This document shows positions 45,251 to 57,325 of a DNA stretch of 64,000 nt, piece by piece. This DNA comes from Erythrophleum ivorense (Eukaryota; Streptophyta; Magnoliopsida; Fabales; Fabaceae): NCBI GenBank assembly GCA_026724425.1, contig JAIUCV010000018.1:3488942-3552941 (forward strand), in the 5' to 3' direction. The notes beneath the pieces are model-generated. The model made no database searches and was not told the DNA's origin. It was given only the letters and a program-made list of their open reading frames with translations. Numbering within the stretch: position 1 is the first letter of the stretch; each line of letters opens with the position of its first letter. A program made the translations under genes and the position numbers.

Positions 45251-47500
45251 GCTTAAGATTTAGGGAGACAATGAGAAGGCTAGACATGAGGAGGAGATGG
45301 CTATAAGAGAAGTTAGGGAGGGTGATAGAGGCAACAACTACAACATGAAAATTTCTCTGGCCACGATTGCTACTTTTAAGGTTTCTTCAGTCTCTTTTGC
45401 AGTTGATAAGCGCAAGGTGCTGATAAGCTCAAGGTGTCAGCAACTCCTACGGCTGATAAGTTCTTTCTAGCATAATTATTTCCTATATTGTTCACTTATC
45501 TTATGAGGAGTATTTCCAGTTTTAATTCCCTTCCTTGCTTTCATAGAGGAGTATATCGAAGATCAAGGAAATTGAAGAATTAAACTATAATTTGTAAGAT
45601 AACTTGTCCTCTTATTCATTGGTTTGGTAAACAAATAGACAAAAGATCAAGGAAATTGAAGAATTGAGCTATAATTTATAATATAAGCAAATTGCATATA
45701 AGTAATCTTGTTCTCTCATTGAGTATTTAAGTTATATGGCACTATTTTGCTATCATGAATTCATCCTAGAAACTTGAGACTTAAGGCTTATGACAAATAT
45801 TAGACGATGAAATCAAAGAATTATAAGTAGAGTAAGAAGGCAACAAATATGAATTCATATTTTATGGCATTCTTTTCTAATGTTGAGATTTCTGGAACAT
45901 CAGCTACCCTTGGGGTCTCATTTGTTAATTTGGTGAGTTCTTGGGAGGTGATTGCTATATTTAATGTATTATTATTATTATCTTATTCATAACTTGGCTT
46001 TTGCTTAATATATTACTATTATTATCATAACTTGTATTTAACGTATTGCTATTATTATCTTATGACCTAGGCTGCAAGAAGAATTATAAGCAAGTGAAAA
46101 TCTAGTTTTCCTTATATAAGTTTTTTTCCAAGATAGCCTTTCATTACCAATATGTTGCTAGTTATTTGTCTTTCTTTCTAATAGTGCTTTAGCATAGTAA
46201 GTAAACTTTTTGGAGAGTTGGCTAAGCAAAAATATGATCATAGAAAATAATGCACCAGATGGGGATAAAGTGGCATCAAAATTCATTTTGTTGATTTCAC
46301 ATTCTCATAAACCCTAATGTTATGTCAAAATGAGATTCAAAAATTTTATATTAATCATACCATAGCTCATTTTACCATAACAGGAGCATGATTAAGATGT
46401 TCAACTTTACCTACTTTAATTTTTATATTACGGTAGCTTGGGTGTATGATAGCAAATCTAGACTGTGTGACTATGCACTATGTTAGTAGCTAATGTGTTA
46501 CTTATCTAAATAGACATTATTGGACCCAATGATGACTGATGTGTTTTACAACAATATGGTAGTTTATAGTTTACAATCTGTAACCATTGGTTCACTAATA
46601 TCTTACATTCTTTGGCATCTTGAATAACTGTTTACATGCATGACACCTAAAAAAATTACATGCATGAAATTCTTAGCTATAAAATGTGATAGTTGAACTA
46701 ATATTTCCACTAATGGTAGGTATTGCTTAGAACATGTCCATGACTCATCTTTCTTACAAGTTAGCTAGCTAAACATGCATATGTAAAGAGGAATAAGTAG
46801 ATAAAGAAACTTTGTTGCTGACACTTGAAAGAAGGTGCAAGAAGTGATACGGATATGCAAGAAGTGCCATTATGCATGATGCAAGAAGAGCTAAGACTTA
46901 AGATGTAATGTAAATGAAACAATGTGATAGTATTATGATGTATGAAGTCAAAGATAGATGTACTATGAAACCCAAAAGGGAAGGTTGTATTAAATTGTTC
47001 ATTTTAACCAACATATTGAGATCAATAAAAATGGTTATTTTATTGTTAGTAATTACTTTAGTATTTTGTATCTCTTGAAATATCTCTATTGAACTTTAGT
47101 GTTTCTAGGGACGACATGGGATAATCCATTGGTGCCCATATTATAAGCGAACATTAACCACATCTTATGCATTAAATATCTAATAATACCATATAAAGTA
47201 TGGAAAATTAATTGCTCTTACCCGTAATAATTCTATATAAGTTCATTTACTCCTATTTGTATAAGGGAATGTGGAACATGCTAGAGGTGCAGATGGAGTT
47301 AGTTCCTGAACTATGGTAGTAAAGGAGCTTGCTTGCATTTAAGTATCCTAAAATAAGACATTAAGAATTATTGAACTATGAAATATAAAAAAAGACATGA
47401 AAGTATATCCATACCATAGTCTTAAGAGTTTGTGAATCTCTGTCTGGCGAACCTCTTCTTCTCTTGCATAGCTTCTCAACTAACTCTTCAGCCATTCATT
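45251..47500. other. MULE interior 3' of the transposase, no recognised gene
   Basis: No protein family recognised. A near-identical 38-bp segment (AAGATCAAGGAAATTGAAGA and on) occurs at about 45558 and 45646. An ATT-rich patch lies at 45965-46060. It could hold a lost second gene or captured host DNA, but nothing supports a choice. Confidence 0.5.
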
Positions 47501-47535
47501 CTTCCTTGTGCTATCTCTTTTCTTAAATCCTTTGG

Positions 47536-49440
47536 CTATGCAATAGAGTTTGTTGGTGATGCTATACTCGTACGACCATCATTATTTGTATGCGATCTAT
47601 TTAAATGAAGATTTGCCACTTGTCTGCTTTGTTCTAATATGCTATCATGAACCAATGTGTATGCTTCAGGACAATCAGATGTCTCAATTGCTGGTCTTAT
47701 CATCATGGTACAAAGTTGTCTATATCGTTGTGTACTATCACACCTAGGATCTATTTGGATCTCATTTCCCTTACTATCATGTATGATACCATTCCTTGCC
47801 TCTTTTGTCCACCTTTTTAAGATGTATTGCTCAGAGTGTATTTTCACATCCCGAACATTATGTACCTTTAATGCATGGCAACATAATATTCCAACACTCT
47901 AAAACCTCCAACAACTGGATGAAATTGTCCCATTACTTGGGTCAAATTGGACTCTCCATTCTCCTTCCTCATCAACCATACCAATAATATAGTTATACAT
48001 CGACCCAACCTCATTTTTATGCTTTATACAGGTAGCTACAAATAGATCCCACTATTCCTAGAACAAGTTAAAGATAGGGGCCATGTAAATCTGAGAAACT
48101 TGTCAAAGTATAGGTGAGCTCTGGACAATTAGTTGAGGTATTTTTTCCTATGATTCAAACTCACGCTTCAATTTATTATATCTTTTATCTTCTACCATCC
48201 ATTCAAAATTCCTAAAAAATTGATTAATATTTATACCTGCTCTTGTGTAACTCTTGATATAAGCATTGACGCTTTCACTTAGCTGTGTACTCTACATGCC
48301 AAAAGCGAATGCCTTCTTCATATGACAACATGCCCATTTTTCTTTGTAAACTAAGGTCAACCATCTATTTTCTTGCACACCATAAGTTAATAATGACTGG
48401 CTCCATGCTTCCTTAAATTGGGCATCCTCTTTATACTCATACATGCACTTTGTAACATGAGTTAGAAAATGTAATCCATCTTTCATCAAGTTTCCAAGAT
48501 GCTTTATGCTATTTTGCTTTAAGTGCCATGTGCATAATACATGCTTTATTTCTGGAAGCACCTGACATAATGCACTTGCCATTACTTGATCTTGGTTTAT
48601 GAAAATAGTTAAAGACCTCTTTTGCTTATGTGCTTTTAAAAAGGTTTCCAATAGCCATTTAAAGGACTCGATGTTTTTATCATATAACAATGTTATCCCA
48701 AAAATCACTGATCCTCTTTAGTGATTGAGTCCAAAGAATATTACAAGTGGTTTATGGTCATGGTTTGTATTATACGTTATGTCTAGTACGATCACTTGAC
48801 CAAAATAAGCATAATCAGTTAACATTCATGCATCTACCTAGAAAACATTTATAATCTGTTCTTCCATATCCATTTGGTAAGCATGATAAAATGCCAGATT
48901 TTTCGTCAACTGTTCTTAAAAATATCAAAACAAACATCCAACCTCTCCGTATTCCATGCTTCTCTGCGTTCTAGATTTAAGATAGTTATATGCATCATTC
49001 CATGTGTAACCAAGATTAGCTCTACCTCTTGTGTGCTTACTCATCCACTAAAAGGAGGATTTTTGTTGAAGCCTAAATTCTTCTGTTAACTCTATCTCAT
49101 GGGCCTAGACTTCAATCAATTTACGTTGGGATGCTAACATATAAATCATTTCTGGGACTTGAAGAGGTTGATTATGCTCTTCAATAAAGATATTAATCTT
49201 ATATTTTCTATCCATAAGTGCAGCACCTATTCTTGCTTTACAATTGGTCCTAATTTCAAGACGAAGATTAGTGGTCATACCATCTCTTTTGTCTAGTTTT
49301 CACAAACCTTCCTTAGAGCAAACATATCTGTAAGAAAGTATAGATCTATCTTTCTTACTTTTAGTGAAATTATATTTTCTTGAACCAAATCTAGTTCTTC
49401 CAGCATATGCAACCCAAAAACTTCCATACTTTATTCAAGT
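47536..49440 (-). pseudogene. FAR1/FHY3-like MULE transposase (broken)
   Basis: Recognisable along most of its length on minus. FAR1 DNA-binding domain about 49440-49160: FGSRKYNFTKSKKDRS, YRYVCSKEG, IRTNCKAR, IFIEEHNQ (relatives end H-N-H). Then YHAYQMDMEEQIINVF and LDITYNTN with the first catalytic Asp (about 48900-48760). The MULE core at 48708-48292 has IESFKWLLETFLKAHKQKRS, IFINQDQVMA (relatives have T-D-Q-D, so the second Asp is probably Asn) and CTWHLKQN. A C-terminal part and SWIM finger near 47950-47850 (SVGILCCHALKV) lead to QYILKRWTKEARNG and a stop at about 47536. Stops near 49290, 49117, 48840, 48720 and 47900 disable it. Confidence 0.9.
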
Positions 49441-49449
49441 TGTCAAACT

Positions 49450-51239
49450 CCATGCCCAACCTAAAGGTCAAGTCTCCCTCCATCGAATGGTCCCTGAAGG
49501 AAATGACAAAACTTTAGCACATATCTTGATCACAAAAGTTAAATATATTACATACAATAGTTAGAAAAGATAGGAGCACAAGGAAAGAGAATTAATATCC
49601 TTCTTGAGCAAAGCAGCAAAATGAACAAAGTAAAAACAATAAAATTAATAAAAAAGCTCTTTAATTCCTCTGTCTAACACAAGCAATGAAGAATATATTT
49701 TCAAATAAACCTAAATCAATAGTCATTTGATGTGTTGTGTAGGTATGTCCCAAGAAAACTAGGTGAGTAGCCTAAGCTTACTTTCTTTTTCCATTTACCT
49801 ACAGTAGACTCATAGCTTCAATAAGGTCTATCTAATTAACCAGATACCATATAACAACCCAATTGTAAAAATATTGAAACATTGCATAGATTTACACTGA
49901 ATTCCATCAACTTATAAGTTACTGATCACAAATACTAGTAGCAATACAGCAACTTTAGTCCTCTGTAAGAGCTGAAAGCCTGAAATATTAAGAACCTAGG
50001 CATCAAATAGCCTTTACAGGTCATGGATTACTATTTTAACTTAGTAATTGATGTAGAATAAAAAAATTACCCAAAGAGCAAAGCTAGAACACTATGAAAA
50101 TTGAGAAGTGTCTTTTAACATATAAACGCTATCCATATTAAGCTAAAAATATTAGGGGGTGGTACTCATAGTCATAGGGCTTAACTTGCACATGAGTTAA
50201 TAATGGAAAATTTGTTCTTTGACTAGTGACTACCTTCCAATAACATGTCTCAAGAAAATTCCACTTGATTACTCTTCACATTAGGCACTATAAATAGCTC
50301 AGTAATTTAATCTTTACCTAACAGAGGATGCCCTATGAAAGATAGATGAATTCGGATTTGGTATGGCCTTCTAGATTAAATATGAACCTATTAGACAATC
50401 CAGTTTAAAAGAATTAAAATGCTACTAGAATCAACACAATTTAAAAGTATACAAACCACAAATATTTTCTTTGTCCAAGATGCTCATGTAGACCTTCTAT
50501 CCAGAATCTATATGCATATGATATATTGCTCTTCCTCATTAAAACACCCTTACACCCACACCTCCCTACCCATCCACCTACCCAGCTGTAATATTTATCA
50601 GTTATCACTGAAGACTAAGTCTTCAAATAAGGCCACATAATTATAAGCAAAGGGTACTAAGGTGCAAATGTGTTTAGTAGTATACTACCTCTGTTGTATA
50701 TAACAAATTACTAGTTATTAAAATGATAATAATTTTCCATAATTTTTTCAAAAAAATAAATAATAATAGTCATAAGTTAATTTTTTTCACCATGTTGCAA
50801 GTTCCCCTAGGACCCAACTTTATGGGACTGTTGAATTAGATAAAGGAATACATATGCTAAATTCAACCACTTGGACCAATGTGTTGTTTCCTCATATATC
50901 TCTCTTTAAAACGTCCATTATACTAAGAGTTGGCTTCCCTGTTTTAATGAAAATAACAGAGCGTGAGAAGTAAAAAAAAAAAGTTTAAAATAAACTCTTT
51001 GATTTATAACAACCCCACAACCTGTGAAAACACAAACAAACTCTTTTACAAAATGGCAAACAAATACATAGAATGCATAAGTGCAACTAGAAGAGGAATG
51101 GCTTTTGTAAGATGGAAACATTAAGAAATTGCATAAATGATTTCACTAGTCCATGCATTCTCACCTTCCTTCTAATGTTAATGTCTTTATCCCTCCAAAT
51201 GCACAGGCTTTTCTGTGTTTTCCTACCTTAATGCAATAG
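49450..51239. other. MULE interior 5' of the transposase, no recognised gene
   Basis: Lies between the transposase N-terminus and the right inverted repeat, so it may contain the promoter, leader and introns. Small ORFs (50419-50640, 50918-51121) show no family resemblance. Confidence 0.5.
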
Positions 51240-51570
51240 TCTCTACCTTTTGGAAGAAGACAATGAAGACATGCTGGACACTGCATATAAATGGAAGCAA
51301 ATGGATAGTGTAGATCAATTAGTGACGAATGGACAAGATCGAGTAGGTTTGTTTTCTAACTTTTATTACTCAAAATGTACCATTTCATTCAACCAGAAAC
51401 AGTGCATTTTGAGTATTGATTTCGTGTGAGTCTCTTAAGCTGTTGGATTACGTGGGTGGTGCAAATTATATGCCTAAATGGCATTGTTTCATTGATGTAC
51501 AGGGTAAGATACAGGGAGCACTGTGCAGAGAATTCGAACGCTAAATATTGTCATGTTGATAGGTCAGGGT
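51240..51570. repeat. MULE right inverted repeat
   Basis: Pairs with 45250-45103 and 41393-41218 in reverse complement. Similarity is clear through TGCAGAGAATTCGAACG near 51540 and continues weakly past GATAGGTCAGGGT near 51570. Confidence 0.83.
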
Positions 51571-54139
51571 GACAGATTAGAAAAATCTAACTTCATATAA
51601 AATTTTTTTAAAAAAAGAAAAATTGCACCGGTGTCATTGCTTTCTTTAAAATAAAATAATAGGAATACACATTTGTGTTAAATATAATTTTAAATAAAAA
51701 TATTCTTTAAGAGAGGATGACTCAAGATTCCAATGCATCCTCATCACTTTTCTTTTTATTTATTTTCATTATTAGTTTTTACGCTCTTTCTAACATGAAA
51801 AATATCTATGAAAGACAATATAGCTATCCCCCCTTAGCATGTTCTTATCACAAATTAATTTTGAGTACAATAAGGAGGTTCAAAAAGAGAAATAGATGTG
51901 GAGTCATATGGGTCCCACACAAATGGGCTTGTTTGTGACCTTAACTCTCGAAGCTGGTTCTTTGTTGGTTTATATTGCCTAAGGATGGAGAGAGAGAGAG
52001 GCCCCTCGATTTCAACTTCTTTCTAGGTAAGATTTCAATTTCTACTATTTTTAAGCTTCTCTATTTAGTGTTATTGATGAATTTCTGGGTTTTTAGTGTT
52101 GCTAATTGATTGAGTTGTGAGCTGAGTGAAATCTTGAAACTACCAGTTGTTCCAATGGATTTTGAAGCTAGAAAGATTGGGTTCTTGGTCTTGGTAGTGA
52201 AATTTGTGAGGAATTTCTTAATTTTACTTGTTCATAGTAACTATGTAATGGTAAATGCAAATCTCAATTTTTGTTTACATACCCTAAGTAACATTTTAGA
52301 ATCTTCTTATATTCTGTGTAATGGTGTGCTGCACTTTATTTTTTGTTATAGGTTCCAAGCTATGCTAATACCTTGAGTTAATGGGCTATTAGGTTGTAGC
52401 TAGATTTTGGATTTTTGACAATTGAAGGCTGCCCTGCTCTTAATATTATTATTATTTATTAACTTTACTTATGATTGTTATGGAATTATCAAATAATCTG
52501 GTTGGCTAAGAGGTTTTATAGTTTTAAATTTCAATGCTGTCCTTTATTTAGGGTATGCGTATTACATGAATATTTTGGGTTAATTTTGGGTAATAACTAA
52601 GCTAATTAAGCAAATTCATAATCATAGAATTGGTAAGAAGTTGATGTTATGACATATGCAAAGATTAATATTTTCTTTAGATTAAAGTTAAAACACTACT
52701 ATAATCTCAAAATGAACATTAAATCAACATACTATCCTATAATCCAATCTTAATGATGAATAAAGGGTAGAAGATCTCAATGTTTACGAGCTTTTGATTA
52801 AAAAATATGTCAAATTAATTTTAACTTTTATTTGGTTTAAATTAAATGCTATTATGTTTTTAACTATGCTTGTTTGGATTGTTCATATGGATCAATTAGA
52901 GTTGATTTTATATGAAAGTTGGACAAGTTTGCATCAATCAAATTTTAATTAGCTAACAAGAGAATGAAGTATAAACTAGTCAGTAAATTAGTAATGTAAT
53001 TAAAACTGGATGATCTTAATTTGGATAAAGTATAATTTAGTCATTCTTAATGCCGGCTCTTTCCTAATACGGTTAAAGGTATAATAAGCCTTGATATTGC
53101 TATGTAAGTTGCTTGTACTTGAGATTATAATTGTAGCAGTCATCCTTTCATCGGTAAAAGTTTGTAACTTAAATAAATTAAATGTAGAACCATAAGTGAC
53201 AAGGTTTGGGGTTTGAGTTATAGGTAATTTTGAGGACAAACCTACGTTCAAGGATTTGTTGGTAGATTAATAGGTAGTACTAGTATCTTGTTGGGTGCAC
53301 GGTAAGTAGTTGACATCTTACTATATGCTTTTTACTTTATATTTTTCTATCCTGCATTTTTATTAAACAATAAAGGAGTTATTGAAATGATAATAATATA
53401 CAAAGCAATCCATTGCAACTTTTTATAGAGTGCTAGGAGATCACCATTATAGACATAAAGATCAAATTAGATATTTGCATTTTCTTCTAATATTGATTAT
53501 TAGATGAGGACATTTATATTTATCCGACTGCTGTTAGTAATGTCAATTACAAAAGAAATTGATATATGTATATATATATATATTGGCACAAGATATGATA
53601 CATTTTGCGAAACAAAGAGTTGTTTCTTATATTTTATCAATTTTTTAGTCGAACTAATTTTTAACACAATAAAGATATCATAAAACATCAATTTTGGGTA
53701 TTTGCAAAGGAATAAATCATGTTAATCAGCTTGAAAGTAAATTGCTTGTTCTCCTCTTGGAAGATATTTAAATTATATAACATTTTTTATTATAAAAATA
53801 TATGCAAACTTTGAAGTTAAAATATGCCAAAAATATATTAAAAAATAATGTTGATTTCTTTTATTAAAAATTTATACTTTTATAAATTTTTTATGCTAAT
53901 ATTATTTATTGCATTGAAAATTATAAATTTATTTTATTCTAAATTTAGAAGTTCATTATTTTTATATTATTTTACTACATGTTTAATACTTGTTATATTA
54001 TATAAATAATATACATAAGAATATTTTGAGTAAAATAAGTCTAATTGCAACTCATATTTTATTGTAAGAGAGGTTAGTATAGTGTATTTTTAATTTCAAG
54101 TAAAAAGAATATAAAATTTTAAAGTAGAGAAGATGATTG
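51571..54139. other. unassigned AT-rich stretch
   Basis: No element or gene recognised. A short purine run is at 51989-52002 and a TA microsatellite at about 53564-53583. The ORF at 52110-52376 has no motif and low-complexity hydrophobic content. This is the longest stretch in the window that I cannot assign to an element. Confidence 0.5.
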
Positions 54140-57100
54140 TGTATTTTAATTATATGTATACAACTCATTTGCATATTTAATTACATATATACAACTCATT
54201 TGCATCATAAAATGTGACTCACAACTCAAGAAAATCGAAATGAAGCATAAAACATGGAGGTTTATTTTCAGACAAATTTGCCTCTTTTCTATCCAAAATT
54301 TGGAAAATCATAACTAATTATAGAAAAATTCAAAACATGAATTCTTAGTCATTCTAGAAAGCTAAGGATGTCTACTTTATGCTAAAAATATGTCCAGATC
54401 ATAACATCCATCATAGAGGACGTTTGACAACCAAAAAAGTCCAGAGGTCAAACTGAATTCTGGAACTGTCACAAAATTCTATAGCAAACTTTGAAAATGT
54501 CCAATTAACTCCACAAAAATCCAATCCGTGCAAATGATACCAATATGGAAATTTGTGGATGTTAGCTAGAGGGAAAAATATTTCTAGACCAGCTCAGGCA
54601 GCCCATACCTCAGAATTCAATAGAACAATAACTTGGTTGGGCAAAACTCTTGATACTAGATAGCATGTTCAAAAATTCATATCTCCCTCTCTAGATCTCT
54701 AATTGAGGTGCTTCTAATTGTCACAAGTCGCTGGAAAATGTCTAGTTTCTTTGCATAAAATTTTGTGGCAATTGGATATCATTTTCCCCACAAGTAATAG
54801 AATTTAATTTCGGACCAGTGCTACAGTACCAAGGACTAAAACCAGAAAAATTTTCAACTTCAACAATTCGTCAAATATTCCATAGACATCCAAAAATTAC
54901 CAACTTTACCTTTTCGAAAATCCCTTAATATGGTCTAGATGCATGCCAAATTTTAGACCAAAAATAGCTCATTTGGATAAAAAGTGACCTAGCCTCATGA
55001 AATGGTCATTTTTGCTCTCTATCAAGAGTCACTTTGGTCGAAATGGCCTCTTCTTGAATTTGGCACCTTTTAGGCAAGTTTAAAAGCATAATTATGACTT
55101 GTGGGAGCTACCCAAGTGGTCCTAAACCCCATGCATCTAAATTTGGTCATTCTACATCCAAGAATGCATAGTTACATTAAACCATCCAAGAGCCAATTTG
55201 CATAATTCCATCGATTTAGTGTCACATAAGGTCTACATCATATTCATACATCATTTTACATTTGTTCATGGTATTACATTACAAAAATAATATGTACAAG
55301 CTCACTTTGACATTCAAATACGAGTAAGGTTATATAATATACAAATTACAATCTCTTAAGGTCTTTGGCTTGCACTTCTTGTTTCTTGAACATCACCTAG
55401 GCATTTCAAGATAATTGAGGGAAGAGGAGTGAGATTCCTAGAATCTCAATAGCTCACACACCTATTAACACATACATTCAAAACATACATACATCAAAAT
55501 CTCAAGTGTGCAAACATAAAGTATATAATACTACATTTCCATGCCACATTTCCACATTAAGCCATTTTCATGCTCTAGGGACTTTTGGTTTTGCCTCACC
55601 CCCATTTCTGGGATTTTTGGATTTGCGTTACTCTTGGTCTTAGGACTTTTGACCTAACCTCACCCATCCAAGGGACTTTGGTCTAGTCTCACCCATGCCT
55701 TGAGACTTTGGTCTAGTCTCACCCATGCCTTGAGACTTTTGGCATATTGTCACCCACTTTAAGGGACTTTTGGCATCACTTCACCTCATCCTTGAAAGCC
55801 ATTCTCACAATTAATGGCATTTAAGACAACACATTAGTACCAATGCAACATCAAGACATCAAGTGGCATATTCTCATATCACAAAAGCATACACAAGCAC
55901 ACAAAAACATACATATGTACACAAGAATGCAAGAGAATGAGGTGGAGAGTTACCTTTCAATTAATGCAAGCTTTACTTTTTTAATTCCTTTCCCTCCTTG
56001 ATTTCACAAGAGGACTTAGGTGGTTGATTGTTCTCTTGTCCTAGACATCACAAAGAGTACACAACCACATAATTGAAGCAAGCCAAGACATTAAACTAAA
56101 GCTTAAACACACACTTGGTTTCATACTTGGCATTATGGTTCCATAATTGGCCTAATGAAGCAACTCTTGTAGTTCAAGTTCTAGGCTCCATTCTCTTATT
56201 ATTTCTAGGCTTCTTGGACTCATTTAAGGTCCTTGGAGCCATCACACATTCAATTGCACAATTGGAAAACCAAGTTGCTTCGCAAAGCACTATTATGGAC
56301 ACCATTGTTCCATCTCCTACTCTATGGCTCCTAAATTTTTTCTAATGGTTTCTCCTATCTTCTAACATCATATAAAGTCCCAAACTAAGGCTAAAACAGA
56401 TTAAAACATCCCCTAGCCTAATGAACCTAGCTTGGCAAAAATATGCACCATAATGGAGGTTCATGGACTTTGTGATTTTTCTTTGATGGGAGAGCCACTT
56501 GGGAGGCTTTCTAGAGGTCTTAGGAGCTCAAGGGAACATTCAAATAGCCAAGGAAACATTCACACAAAATCAAATTTTGCAAAACCCTAGAAAACACTAC
56601 ACTTTTCTAACTTATTTTCTATTAGTTTTTCTTAGAATTTCTTGCCATATTACATCTCCCCATAGCCTAAAACCCTTGTTCCTTCCTTGTATTTAGATAG
56701 AACATCCTCCCCTCCTTTGGTTCTATTCTTGGCCGAAATACACACAAAGGGAGGAGGAAGAGAAGATGCAATAAAAGCAAGGATTACTTAGGATTTAAGT
56801 GAGCTTTCAAGTGTCTTTGTCCTTAGTTCTCTTCTCCTTGGAAAATTCAAAATTCTCCCATTGGTGCTAGACCTAAAACAGAACCAAAAAGCTTAACTAA
56901 ACCATAGAAAGAGAGGAGGAAAGGAGAGGAACAAGATTGGAGGAAGATGAAGCATGGAAAATCTATAAGTTTCTTTACCTTTTACTTGATTTTTCTCTTC
57001 CTTTTCTTCCCCTTTTGATGCACCTAAGAGAGAGGATCAACTTTTGTATTTTGGGTAGAAAATTTCGTGCTTAGGAAAGTGGAAGAAGAAAGGAGAAGTG

Positions 57101-57293
57101 TGTAGGAGTTTCTAGAAGCATACTTGTCCAAAATTCTAATTTTGTCCTTCCGAAATGGTAATTTCATTTCGGCTTCATTTTAGCTCCTTTTTTAAAACCG
57201 TCTTTTCTATTATAAAATTTAGGTTCCCAATTTAATAAAATGCCTTTGGAATCACTCAATTTGGAGCTAAAACCTAATTGAACGAATAAGTCC
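54140..57293 (-). repeat. truncated LTR of the long-LTR family
   Basis: On minus it starts about 370 bp inside the LTR (at 57293) and stops roughly 150 bp short of the usual end. Near 54150-54200 the phrase ATACAACTCATTTGCAT is duplicated. The array at 55574-55790 has an extra near-perfect 45-bp repeat (TTTGGTCTAGTCTCACCCAT). The ORFs at 56115-56345 and 56499-56696 are counterparts of unsupported ORFs in the copy at 13273. Confidence 0.88.
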
Positions 57294-57320
57294 CTGGATC
57301 GAAACTAGGCTCTGATACCA
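57287..57320 (-). other. extended primer-binding site: 34-nt match to initiator tRNA-Met
   Basis: On + the sequence ends GGCTCTGATACCA, the 3' end of plant initiator tRNA-Met including CCA, and the match extends leftwards through the T-arm (GGATCGAAAC) to about 57287. Against the tRNA sequence I remember, I count 29 of 34 matches. In element sense (minus) this is a primer-binding site 5 nt from the LTR end at 57326, but much longer than the usual 12-18 nt. It directly abuts the interior of the neighbouring truncated LTR. Confidence 0.75.
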
Positions 57321-57325
57321 ATAAA

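Larger units (their letters stand above)
41218..51570 (-). mobile_element. Mutator-like element (MULE) with FAR1-type transposase
   Basis: Long terminal inverted repeats at about 41218-41393 plus 45103-45250 (left, interrupted by a solo LTR) and 51240-51570 (right). Shared landmarks include GTTCAAATTCTCTGCA / TGCAGAGAATTCGAAC, TGAAATGGTGCATTTTGAGT / ACTCAAAATGTACCATTTCA and CATTGTCTTCTTCCA / TGGAAGAAGACAATG. Inside, a FAR1/FHY3-like transposase remnant lies on minus (49440-47536). Without the solo LTR the element is about 6.6 kb. I could not identify the 8-11 bp target-site duplication; the outermost edges are uncertain by some tens of bases. Confidence 0.85.

Noticed and set aside
47550..47987. 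Three overlapping + ORFs
   Set aside because: They are antisense to the C-terminal part of the FAR1-like transposase, which has clear family motifs on minus.
41218..51570. A 9-bp target-site duplication for the MULE
   Set aside because: I compared flanks around 41210-41255 and 51540-51590 and found no convincing direct repeat, so none is claimed.
52110..52376. 88-residue ORF near a possible promoter-like region
   Set aside because: Hydrophobic, low-complexity, no known motif, and no neighbouring exon could be matched.
57287..57320. Possible partial tRNA gene
   Set aside because: Only the 3' part of tRNA-iMet including the non-encoded CCA is present, in antisense relation to the LTRs at primer-site spacing. 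It is an element-derived tRNA copy, not a gene.
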